Origin: an uncultured Clostridia bacterium
GTDB lineage: Bacteria; Bacillota; Clostridia; Oscillospirales; Ruminococcaceae
Assembly (NCBI GenBank): GCA_947626165.1
Contig: CANQRG010000006.1
Coordinates: forward strand, 88,242 to 152,241
Direction of reading: 5' to 3'
Length of the DNA: 64,000 bases
Under the pieces are notes generated by a model. It had not been told where the DNA came from. It searched no databases and saw only the letters and a list, made by a program, of their open reading frames with translations. Position numbers and translations under genes: made by a program. This document shows positions 20,194 through 27,866 of this stretch, in pieces (position 1 is the first letter of the stretch; each line of letters starts with the position of its first letter).

Positions 20194-22413
20194 TTAAACT
20201 ATAGAAACATATTTAGCTTCATATACCTTAATAGGTACTTTTGATTCCCCAATTTCTTCTATAGAAACTTTCCAACCAACAAATACGTAACCGGCTCTAG
20301 CTTGAGGTGCTTCTTTTGTTATTGTATCCTTTTCTGCTCTTCTGCTTACCATAACGCTAGAGTTACCGCCGTCAAAGCCTTCACATTTAGCTGTATCGCA
20401 TTTAAACTTTGCAAACCAAATTGTACCAGTTTCTCCATACTTTTCAACAAATTTTTCTGTTTCTTCATATCCTATCCAAGTAACTTCAATTGGATTTTGA
20501 TTAATTAAACCTTCTTCTGTCTTCTCAATCGTAACGGGTCTAGTTGTCCTGCAAGCATCACAAATTTGAGTACCAGTACCCGTATCCTTGCTAGTCGGCA
20601 TCTTTGTTACAGTTACTTTGCCCCAAGTGTGTCCGCCGTTATTGATTCTTACTATATCCATTCTTGCCTTACAGCCGTCTCTTGTACAATGTCTTGACTT
20701 CTCACCCGGAATAGTACATGTAGCTTCTACATCAACTGTATATTCATAATCATAAGCATGACCTAATTTAGATTTATACTCTTTAACTATTTCTCCGCAG
20801 TTAGTACATTTTTTAGTTATAACACCATTTTCAGTGCAAGTAGCAGCCGTCTGAGACTCAACAACATAATTATGTCCAGTTGTAGGAGCAGGAATTACTG
20901 TTACGTCTATTTTTGCTGTACATCCGTCATTCAAGCAATGCTTTGATTTCGAACCAGCCTTTAAGCAGGTAGCTGCAACGTCAACGGTAAATTCATCTGA
21001 ATATCTGTGACCCAGTGCTGAATCTGTATAACGGAAGAATACCTGACCGCAAACTGAACAATATGAATACTGTTTGCCTGCTTCTGTACAAGTAGCTTTT
21101 ACTGTTTCACCTTTAACCAGCTTGTGGTCGGCTAAAGAAATTCTTGTTTTTTCTTCATAACCACATTCTGTACATTTACGTGTTTTTTCTCCATAAGCAT
21201 TACATGCAGCTTCTTTAGTTACTTTCCAGTCGCTGAATGTATGTACATGCTTTGCAGCCTGCGTTGTAGCAGCCTGAGTTGTTGCCGGTCTCGCTGTTGT
21301 AGTTGTTGTTGTTGTCTTTGTTGTGGTTGTAGTAGTTGTTGTAGGTTTAGCCGTTGTAGTTGTAGTAGTTGTCGCTTTCTTAGTTGTTGTAGTGGTAGGC
21401 TTAGCTGTTGTTGTCGTTGTTGGTTTTGCAGTTGTAGTAGTTGTTGTAGTAGTAACTTCTGCCGTTGTAGCAGCTGCAGTTGTAGGCATTGTAACTGCCG
21501 CTGTTGTAACCTCTGTTGCCGAAGTCGTTGCCGATTCAGGCATAGTAACCTCAGCAGTTGTAGTTGCTGCAGGAATTTCAGCCGCTGTTGTAGCTGCCGG
21601 TTCTGTAGCTTTTACCGCCGGCTTTGTAGCTGCTGCTGTTGTAACTGCTGCTGCAGTTGTTTTTGTTTCAGGTAAAGCAGCCTCAGTTTCAGTAGTTGTC
21701 GTTGTTACAGGCTTTGTAACTGCCGCTGTTGTAGTTGCTGCAGGTTCTGCAGATTCTTCTTTAGCAGCAGCTGGTGCTTTAACAATTTGTTTTCTTACAG
21801 CCATAGTTGTAACGGCTTGAACTGTTGCTGCTTGAGTCTTCTCTGCTGTCTGAGGTACAGCCGCAATTGCCGACTCTCCGCCAGAAGCCAAAATCTTCAC
21901 AGATGAAGTCTGACCCTTACTGCTCAGCAAACTGCTGTAAGATCCGCTGGAAACGCTCGGCACTTCAATAACAGCCTTTTTGCTGATACCTTTCAATGCG
22001 TTACTTCCAACGCTCTCCAATTTCTTTGATGAAATTGTTATCTTGCTTAATTTAGTGCAATTAGCAAATGCGTTTTTTCCAATAGTTTTCAATTCAGTAT
22101 TGGTTTTAACAGTTTTAAGCTTTTTATACTTCTTAAAAGCGTTATTTCCAATGCTAGTTACAGTAAATTTGTATCCCTTTACCTTAACTGTTTTTGGCAT
22201 CTTTACAATTGTGATCTTCTTTGATTTAGCTCCGACAAGAGTTGCCGTTCCTTTTTTGCCGTTTAAAGAAACAACCTTGTAACGGTAATTGCCGCTGACA
22301 ATTGTTTTTGAAAAATCGATTTTTGGTGATGCTGCCTGCGCCGAAACTGTCAGTGTACTAAATACCATTGCAAATGCCGCTATCATGCTTACTGTTCTTT
22401 TTGCTTTTTTCAT
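20194..22413 (-). CDS. Secreted BspA-like leucine-rich-repeat protein with Thr-rich stalk and Cys-pair modules
   Basis: Predicted surface or secreted adhesin-like protein. A signal peptide (to about residue 27) is followed by a short LRR_5/BspA-type repeat region with FTVTSIGNNAFKKYKKLKTV and TIGKNAFANCTKLSKITIS (about 80-165). A long Ala/Thr/Pro-rich stalk (about 195-390) includes many T-runs and TTAKPTT units. Then come repeated modules with CTECG, CSVCG and CTNCGE zinc-type pairs and GH[KN]Y turns, and a C-terminal beta domain. I use ATG 22413 (MKKAKRTVSM) because GAGGTG lies 6-7 bases upstream; the in-frame GTG three codons earlier overlaps that site. No sorting signal or membrane anchor is seen. 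It is controlled by a c-di-GMP riboswitch. Confidence 0.85.
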   Translation of the reverse strand: MKKAKRTVSMIAAFAMVFSTLTVSAQAASPKIDFSKTIVSGNYRYKVVSLNGKKGTATLVGAKSKKITIVKMPKTVKVKGYKFTVTSIGNNAFKKYKKLKTVKTNTELKTIGKNAFANCTKLSKITISSKKLESVGSNALKGISKKAVIEVPSVSSGSYSSLLSSKGQTSSVKILASGGESAIAAVPQTAEKTQAATVQAVTTMAVRKQIVKAPAAAKEESAEPAATTTAAVTKPVTTTTTETEAALPETKTTAAAVTTAAATKPAVKATEPAATTAAEIPAATTTAEVTMPESATTSATEVTTAAVTMPTTAAATTAEVTTTTTTTTAKPTTTTTAKPTTTTTKKATTTTTTTAKPTTTTTTTTKTTTTTTTARPATTQAATTQAAKHVHTFSDWKVTKEAACNAYGEKTRKCTECGYEEKTRISLADHKLVKGETVKATCTEAGKQYSYCSVCGQVFFRYTDSALGHRYSDEFTVDVAATCLKAGSKSKHCLNDGCTAKIDVTVIPAPTTGHNYVVESQTAATCTENGVITKKCTNCGEIVKEYKSKLGHAYDYEYTVDVEATCTIPGEKSRHCTRDGCKARMDIVRINNGGHTWGKVTVTKMPTSKDTGTGTQICDACRTTRPVTIEKTEEGLINQNPIEVTWIGYEETEKFVEKYGETGTIWFAKFKCDTAKCEGFDGGNSSVMVSRRAEKDTITKEAPQARAGYVFVGWKVSIEEIGESKVPIKVYEAKYVSIV

Positions 22414-22462
22414 ATTTAACACCTCTTCTTTTAATTTTGAAATAAGTCAATGTTCATAAAAC

Positions 22463-22497
22463 AAAAAATTGCCCTATTTCAATAGAAATCGGCAATT
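22463..22497 (-). terminator. Terminator of the LRR-gene riboswitch
   Basis: On the minus strand AATTGCC (from 22497) pairs with GGCAATT (to 22467), with an inner ATTTC/GAAAT helix, then a U6 run. Its 5' arm contains TTGCCGAT, the exact complement of ATCGGCAA at the 5' end of the aptamer (22565-22572), giving an 8-bp antiterminator. Confidence 0.85.
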
Positions 22498-22504
22498 ATG
22501 ATTA

Positions 22505-22572
22505 AATGCAACTGGCTGCCATTTTACAGGCCCTATAGCTTTGCGTCACAGCTTTTCAACTGCTTTGCCGAT
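22505..22572 (-). ncRNA. c-di-GMP-I (GEMM) riboswitch aptamer upstream of the LRR gene
   Basis: Read on the minus strand: GGCAAAGCAG-UUGAAAAGCUGU-GACGCAAAGC (GNRA-type first hairpin followed by the conserved GACGCAAAGC), then UAUAGGGCCUG, and GGCAGCCAGUUGC at the 3' end. This is the GEMM-I consensus layout. The 5' GCAA pairs with 3' UUGC to close the aptamer. Ligand binding should hold this closing stem and release the terminator arm, so the predicted logic is OFF with c-di-GMP. Confidence 0.88.
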
Positions 22573-22594
22573 TAATATTCTTTTGTATGTACTT

Positions 22595-22623
22595 ATTATA
22601 TTCTATCTATTATTAAATGTCAA
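22595..22623 (-). promoter_or_regulatory. Proximal promoter (P1) of the LRR gene
   Basis: On the minus strand TTGACA (22623-22618) and TATAAT (22600-22595) with a 17-base spacer, about 20 bases before the aptamer. Confidence 0.85.
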
Positions 22624-22766
22624 TACTTTTTTTTAAAAAATTTTTATTTTTTTTATTTTATTTTATCGACCTATCAACAATGAGAATAGAATATCATATG
22701 TAAACACTTAATTTTGCATCACAGCCATTTAACTGCTTTGCCGATCAACAATTTTTTGCTACACTT

Positions 22767-22795
22767 ATTATATTCTATTAAATATTATTTGTCAA
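22767..22795 (-). promoter_or_regulatory. Promoter P2 in the upstream repeat
   Basis: TTGACA (22795-22790), 17 bases, TATAAT (22772-22767) on the minus strand. Confidence 0.75.
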
Positions 22796-22934
22796 CACTT
22801 TTTTTTAAAAATATTTATTTTTTTATTTTTTTATTGACCTTTAAACAATGAGAACAGAATATCGTATGTAAACACTTAATTTTGCATCACAGCCATTTAA
22901 CTGCTTTGCCGATCAACAATTTTTTGCTACATTT

Positions 22935-22963
22935 ATTATATTCTATTAAATATTATTTGTCAA
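22935..22963 (-). promoter_or_regulatory. Promoter P3 in the upstream repeat
   Basis: TTGACA (22963-22958), 17 bases, TATAAT (22940-22935) on the minus strand, just beyond the lysR stop. Confidence 0.75.
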
Positions 22964-23025
22964 CACTTTTTTTAAAAAAATTTTAAAATTTTGAATTTTT
23001 TTAAATCAGTTTCTTGAAACCGTTT

Positions 23026-23937
23026 CTACTTACCGTATCCCTCAATGTAATCTCTGAAAAGCTCAAGGTATCTTTTAGCGATATTACTCAGCGGACGCTC
23101 CGACAAACGTATGTAACCTACCTCCATTATCTCGTCGCTTTTAAGCGGAATCGCCAAAATATCCGTTCCGTTCAAATCACTGCTCAGAATTCCAGAGGAG
23201 ATAGTATATCCGTCCAGTCCGATCAAAAGATTAAATAGAGTTGCACGGTCGGAAACAACAATACTTTTCGGGCTTTCGTCAGTGCTGTGAAGCTCTTCTG
23301 AAAAGTAAAATGAATTGTTCACCCCTTGGTCGTATGTAAGACGAGGATATTTCAGAAGATCTTTACGGCTTACAAATTTCTGTTTCGCCAGAGGATTATT
23401 CTTGCTCACAAATACATGAGGCTTTGCTTTAAACTGAGGTGTAAATTCCAGATCCTTGCTTTGCAGAATACGCAGTATAACCTCTCTGTTAAAGTTGCTA
23501 AGAAAGATTATTCCCAGCTCTGAGCGCTGTGTATGTACGTCTTCTATAATATCATATGTACGCAGTTCACGCAGTGAAAATTCATATTGATCTTTACCAT
23601 ACTCTTTTACCAAAGCCACAAAAGCATTCACCGCAAACGCATAATGTTGTGCCGATACAGCAAAAACCCGCTTTATAGGTTCGCCCTGCTTGTAGGTATG
23701 CTCTAAAAGCTCCGCCTGCTCTACGACCTGCCTTGCGTAAGATAAAAATTTCGTTCCCTCATCAGACAGTATGACCCCTCTGTTGCTCCGAAGAAAAATA
23801 GTTATCCCCATTTCCTGCTCTAACTCGGAAACCGCTTTGGAAAGGCTCGGCTGTGTGATGAATAACTTTTGTGCCGCCATTGTGATCGAACCGCATTGTA
23901 CAATTTCAATTATATATTTTAGCTGCTGTAAGGTCAT
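23026..23937 (-). CDS. LysR-family transcriptional regulator
   Basis: DNA-binding regulator with an N-terminal winged HTH (1-62: LQQLKYIIEIVQCGS, AAQKLFITQPSLSKAVSELEQ) and a LysR effector domain with KAKPHVFVSKNNPLA and GIIFLSN. The 303-residue length is normal. It is the third gene of metE-metF-lysR, all minus strand, so it is a good candidate for the methionine-pathway regulator (MetR/MtaR-like role). That is inferred from position, and the effector cannot be read from the sequence. Confidence 0.85.
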   Translation of the reverse strand: MTLQQLKYIIEIVQCGSITMAAQKLFITQPSLSKAVSELEQEMGITIFLRSNRGVILSDEGTKFLSYARQVVEQAELLEHTYKQGEPIKRVFAVSAQHYAFAVNAFVALVKEYGKDQYEFSLRELRTYDIIEDVHTQRSELGIIFLSNFNREVILRILQSKDLEFTPQFKAKPHVFVSKNNPLAKQKFVSRKDLLKYPRLTYDQGVNNSFYFSEELHSTDESPKSIVVSDRATLFNLLIGLDGYTISSGILSSDLNGTDILAIPLKSDEIMEVGYIRLSERPLSNIAKRYLELFRDYIEGYGK

Positions 23938-23988
23938 TGGAAAACACTCCGTTTCTGCTTTTCATTATACCTTACGCTAATTTAAAAA

Positions 23989-24858
23989 TCAACCGCTAAT
24001 GGCAAGAAGCTTTTGAACCGCTTCATAAATTTTCTTTGCGGTATAGGGCTGATTCATCGTATATAAATGGATTCCGTCTGCCCCGTGAGAGATCAAATCA
24101 ACAATCTGATCTATCGCATAAGCGATTCCCGCATCTCTTAAGGCTTCAGGATTATGCTCATAGCGTTCAATAATTTTCATAAATTTTTTAGGCAGAGTGA
24201 TTCCGCATAATTTCACCATTCGTTCAATTTGCGACTTATTAGTTACTGGCATTATTCCTGCTGAAATCGGTACATTTATATCCGCAAGCTGAACACGCTC
24301 TAAGAACGCGTAGAAATAACTGTTATCCAAAAAAAGCTGTGTAATCAGCTGATCTGCACCGCAGTCAACTTTGTGTTTTAAATTATGTATATCCGACACA
24401 AGGTTTTCACTTTCTGTATGGCCCTCCGGATAGCAAGCGGCAATGATGTTAAAATCGTAACGCTCTTTAATGAATGTAATAAGCTCATCAGCGTGGTAAA
24501 ATACGCCTTTAGGTTCAATATCGGGTGTAATATCCCCACGCAGCGCAAGAATATTTTCAATTCCCTCTGCCTTTATCTGTTCCAAAATTTTAATAGCGCT
24601 TTCCTTAGAAAGTCCTATACAAGGCAGATGAGCCACGCTTTCCGTTCCGTATTTATGCTTTATATCTGAAGCGATTTCTATTGTTTCCCTGCCGCTTTTT
24701 TTGCCGCCTGCACCATATGTAACGCTTATGAAATCGGGTTCGATCTCTTTCAGGCTGTCGAGCGTATTGTAAATAACAGATGCATCGTTTGTAGGCTTGG
24801 GCGGAAAAACTTCAAGCGAAAATACAGTTTTATCCCTAAATAATTCAGAGGTTTTCAT
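23989..24858 (-). CDS. metF: 5,10-methylenetetrahydrofolate reductase MetF
   Basis: Flavoprotein reducing methylene-THF to methyl-THF, the methyl donor for MetE. A TIM barrel of 289 residues with FSLEVFPPKP near 13-22, ISVTYGAGGKKSG near 43-55, LALRGDITPD near 102, and ADQLITQLFLDN near 173-184. The start overlaps the end of metE by 14 bases, supporting an operon with coupled translation. Confidence 0.95.
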   Translation of the reverse strand: MKTSELFRDKTVFSLEVFPPKPTNDASVIYNTLDSLKEIEPDFISVTYGAGGKKSGRETIEIASDIKHKYGTESVAHLPCIGLSKESAIKILEQIKAEGIENILALRGDITPDIEPKGVFYHADELITFIKERYDFNIIAACYPEGHTESENLVSDIHNLKHKVDCGADQLITQLFLDNSYFYAFLERVQLADINVPISAGIMPVTNKSQIERMVKLCGITLPKKFMKIIERYEHNPEALRDAGIAYAIDQIVDLISHGADGIHLYTMNQPYTAKKIYEAVQKLLAISG

Positions 24859-27115
24859 TTCTAAGCTCCTTTGCGGCGGCTACAAGATTTTCAAGACTTG
24901 GAACAGTTTCTGCATTACCCCTTGTTTTAAGTCCGCAGTCGGGATTTACCCAAAGCTTGTCAGCAGAAATCTTTGAAAGCATCTTTTTCAGCGCTGTCTT
25001 TATTTCCTCTTTAGATGGTATTCTCGGAGAATGAATATCATATACGCCGGGACCGACTTCCGTACGGAAATTATTTTCCTTAAGCACATCAAGAATACCT
25101 AAATCAGAACGGGAAGCCTCAAAAGTTATGACGTCGGCGTCCATATCGTCAATTTCCCTGATTATATCGGCAAACTCGCTGTAGCACATATGCGTATGTA
25201 TCTGTGTTTCCGGTTTTACGCCGCTGTGAACAAGTCTGAATGCCGGAATCGCCCAATCCAGATAATCGCTCCAGTCTGACTTTCTAAGCGGAAGTTTCTC
25301 ACGCAAAGCCGCCTCGTCCACCTGAATAATGCGAATACCGTTAGCTTCAAGGTCAAGAACCTCCTCGCGGATCGCAAGCGCAATTTGGAATGCGCTTTCT
25401 TTCAGCGAAATATCCTCACGAGGGAATGACCAGTTAAGAATTGTGACAGGACCGGTAAGCATACCTTTCATAGGCTTTTCAACAAGGCTTTGAGCATAAA
25501 CAGACCACTTTACCGTCATAGGCTTAGCCCGTGAAATATCTCCCCACACAACAGGAGGTTTAACACATCGAGTTCCGTAAGACTGTACCCACGCATTTTC
25601 TGTGAAGATATATCCATTCAAGTGCTCTCCGAAATACTCTACCATATCGTTTCTTTCAAATTCACCATGAACAAGCACGTCAAGCCCGATTTTCTCCTGC
25701 AATGACACACACTCTGCTATTCTGTCTTTCATAAATTGCTCGTACTGTTCCTCTGTGATTTTTCCTTTTCTGAATGAAGCACGCATTTCACGAACTTCTT
25801 TTGTCTGAGGGAAAGAGCCTATAGTAGTAGTCGGGAAAATCGGAAGATTCAATTTTGCCTTCTGTATTTTTTCACGTTCTGCAAACTCAGGCAGTCTTAC
25901 AAAATCTTTATCTGACAATGCTTTGATCTTTTCAATGACCTGCCCGTCTTCTCCATAGCGTATCTGCTTAAAGAGTTGAGCATTTTGTTCATAATCAGCA
26001 GTTTCGTTGGGAGTATCGGAAGAAATGATCGTTTTTAAGTCTGCAAGCTCCGAGAGCTTTTCCTCGGCATAGGCGAAATGCTTTTTATAGCTTTCAGACA
26101 TCTTACTTTCATTTCTCAACGTATAAGGAACGTGAAGCAGCGAACATGAAGTACCAATAACCAATTCTTTGCTTACTTTTTGCAGTTTCTTAACCGCAGC
26201 GATTGTATTGCAGTAATTATTTTTCCAGATATTCTTTCCATTCACAACACCTGCGAACAAAACCTTATCCTTTGGAAATTTATTTTTCTCAACAAGCTCC
26301 AGGCTTTTCTTACCCTCAAAAAAGTCAAGTCCTACCCCGTCAAAATCAAGCGAGCAGATTTCCGTATAGCAATCCCTTACATCACCGAAATAGGTTTGCA
26401 AAAGAACCTTTACATTTTCTTTAGCGGCAAGAATTTTCTCATAAAGCTGCACGAACAGCTTTTTGTCATCCTCCGTCATATCCATAACAAGACAAGGCTC
26501 GTCAAATTGAACCCACTCTGCCTCCAATGCGGAAAGCCTATTAAGAATTTCTATGTAAGCGTCAGCAATTTTATCTGCAAAATCCCATACGTTTTTACTG
26601 CCTGTATATTTTGCAAGCTTTAAAAAGGTGTATGCTCCGATGATCACAGGCTTTGTTTTTACACCGTTTTCCAAAGCTTCTGAAAACAATTCAAACGGCT
26701 TATTTCCTGCAAGTTTGATTTCTGTATCATCGTCGATTTCAGGAACCATATAGTGGTAATTTGTATTAAACCACTTTTTCATTGCAAGCGCCTTTACGTC
26801 ACCATATTCACCCTGATAGCCTCTTGCCATTGCAAAGTAAGTGTCAAGCTCTGAAATTCCAAGTTTACGGTAACGCTCCGGAATCACGTTCAAAAGAAAC
26901 GCCGTATCGAGAATCCCGTCATAAAACGAGAAATCATTAGATGGAATAAAATCAATCTTATTCTCCTTTTGAACCTCAAAAGCAGAAAGTCTTATCTGCT
27001 TTGCGACGTTATTTAATTCATCAGCTGTAATTTCGCTGCGAAAATACTTCTCACTTGCAAATTTCAGCTCACGCTGTTCTCCGATTCTCGGATAACCAAT
27101 AATAGATGTTTTCAT
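24845..27115 (-). CDS. metE: Cobalamin-independent methionine synthase MetE
   Basis: Transfers a methyl group from methyl-THF-polyglutamate to homocysteine without B12. It has two TIM barrels in 756 residues. The N-terminal half starts KTSIIGYPRIGEQRELKFA. The C-terminal catalytic half has FPTTTIGSFPQTKEVR near 432 and zinc ligands in QIHTHMCYSEF near 638-648 and VNPDCGLKTRG near 727-737. The putative regulated promoter region lies at 27116-27215. It is the first gene of metE-metF-lysR. Confidence 0.97.
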   Translation of the reverse strand: MKTSIIGYPRIGEQRELKFASEKYFRSEITADELNNVAKQIRLSAFEVQKENKIDFIPSNDFSFYDGILDTAFLLNVIPERYRKLGISELDTYFAMARGYQGEYGDVKALAMKKWFNTNYHYMVPEIDDDTEIKLAGNKPFELFSEALENGVKTKPVIIGAYTFLKLAKYTGSKNVWDFADKIADAYIEILNRLSALEAEWVQFDEPCLVMDMTEDDKKLFVQLYEKILAAKENVKVLLQTYFGDVRDCYTEICSLDFDGVGLDFFEGKKSLELVEKNKFPKDKVLFAGVVNGKNIWKNNYCNTIAAVKKLQKVSKELVIGTSCSLLHVPYTLRNESKMSESYKKHFAYAEEKLSELADLKTIISSDTPNETADYEQNAQLFKQIRYGEDGQVIEKIKALSDKDFVRLPEFAEREKIQKAKLNLPIFPTTTIGSFPQTKEVREMRASFRKGKITEEQYEQFMKDRIAECVSLQEKIGLDVLVHGEFERNDMVEYFGEHLNGYIFTENAWVQSYGTRCVKPPVVWGDISRAKPMTVKWSVYAQSLVEKPMKGMLTGPVTILNWSFPREDISLKESAFQIALAIREEVLDLEANGIRIIQVDEAALREKLPLRKSDWSDYLDWAIPAFRLVHSGVKPETQIHTHMCYSEFADIIREIDDMDADVITFEASRSDLGILDVLKENNFRTEVGPGVYDIHSPRIPSKEEIKTALKKMLSKISADKLWVNPDCGLKTRGNAETVPSLENLVAAAKELRNENL

Positions 27116-27195
27116 AAATATACCGCCTTAACTATTTTTTTATTATTATAATATATTTTTCAGTTATGTGGTAACACTTGTTTTTTATGGCTAAA

Positions 27196-27212
27196 CATAG
27201 TTTAAAACTATG
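27196..27212. promoter_or_regulatory. Palindrome upstream of metE, candidate LysR-type site
   Basis: CATAGTT-TAA-AACTATG, 81 bases before the metE ATG. A TATAAT-like -10 (27133-27138 region, minus) has a poor -35, as expected of an activator-dependent promoter. Assignment to the neighbouring LysR protein is inference. Confidence 0.4.
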
Positions 27213-27287
27213 ACTGTTTATCAGACCTGAAAATCTATTCTAGCTCTAACGAAGCAGAACGATATAGTTGTAAATTATGAATATATA

Positions 27288-27316
27288 TTGAAAAGCTCAT
27301 AGCTAAGGAGTATAAT
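27288..27316 (+). promoter_or_regulatory. Promoter of the YjbR-like gene
   Basis: TTGAAA (27288-27293), 17 bases, TATAAT (27311-27316), about 40 bases before the ATG at 27355. Confidence 0.65.
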
Positions 27317-27354
27317 AAAAGTGATGTTTAAACTTCAATAAAGGGATTTTTTCA

Positions 27355-27747
27355 ATGAACAGAGAACAGTTAATGCAGTTCATTTCTGAGCGATACAGTA
27401 CAGACGGTGAACACCCTTGGGAGAAATATCCTAAAAACACTGTATTCAGACACTATAATAATAAAAAGTGGTTTGCGCTTATTATGGATATACCTAAAGA
27501 CAAGTTAGGACTGAAAGGAACCGGCACAATAGATATACTAAATATCAAATGTGAACCGATACTGATAGGTTCGCTTAGACTGGAAAGTGGCTTTTTCCCT
27601 GCATACCATATGAACAAAACAAATTGGATAACCATAGCTTTAGACGGCAGTGTAAATGATGATAAAATCAAATGGCTGCTTGATATGAGTTTTGAGTTAA
27701 CGGCTTTAAAGAAAATGAGAAAAAGCGATAAAAGCGTTACTCTTTGA
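27355..27747 (+). CDS. MmcQ/YjbR-family protein
   Basis: A 130-residue cytoplasmic protein of the MmcQ/YjbR fold (CyaY-like double-wing fold; biochemical role not established). The family pattern is seen in EHPWEKYPKNTVFRHYNNKKWFALIM split over residues 20-45, then DILNIKCEP near 57 and FFPAYHMNKTNWITIALDG near 81-99. It stands between the metE operon (divergent) and a hybrid kinase. Its stop codon is inside the -35 box of the next promoter. Confidence 0.85.
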   Translation: MNREQLMQFISERYSTDGEHPWEKYPKNTVFRHYNNKKWFALIMDIPKDKLGLKGTGTIDILNIKCEPILIGSLRLESGFFPAYHMNKTNWITIALDGSVNDDKIKWLLDMSFELTALKKMRKSDKSVTL

Positions 27748-27774
27748 CAAATTGCCAATTATAATCTATAATTG
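27744..27774 (+). promoter_or_regulatory. Consensus promoter with overlapping palindrome before the hybrid kinase
   Basis: TTGACA (27744-27749), 17 bases, TATAAT (27767-27772). A perfect dyad CAATTATA-ATC-TATAATTG (27756-27774) covers the -10 region, so a repressor could act here. The -35 overlaps the end of the YjbR-like gene. Confidence 0.75.
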
Positions 27775-27866
27775 TTATGGTACTATAATACTACGATAGA
27801 TTAATTTGTATATTAAGGATTTGTGCAATTTTATATAATAAGATTACCCCATAAGGAGGATTGAAC

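Larger units (their letters stand above)
22678..23005 (-). repeat. Tandem duplication of promoter plus 5' half of the riboswitch
   Basis: Two nearly identical units of 168 bases (22678-22845 and 22846-23005). Each holds, on the minus strand, a TTGACA-N17-TATAAT promoter and then the first half of a GEMM-I aptamer (AUCGGCAAAGCAG ... GAUGCAAAA; 22714-22745 and 22881-22913). The second hairpin and GGCAGCC 3' end are missing. They lie directly upstream of the intact promoter and aptamer. Confidence 0.85.

Noticed and set aside
21241..21820. Long plus-strand ORFs rich in Val or Cys/Ser opposite the LRR gene
   Set aside because: They are antisense readings of the Thr/Ala-rich stalk codons of the minus-strand protein; no ribosome site and no domain.
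27116..27354. SAM or T-box riboswitch upstream of metE
   Set aside because: No conserved riboswitch core is visible; only a palindrome and a weak promoter, which suits LysR-type control.
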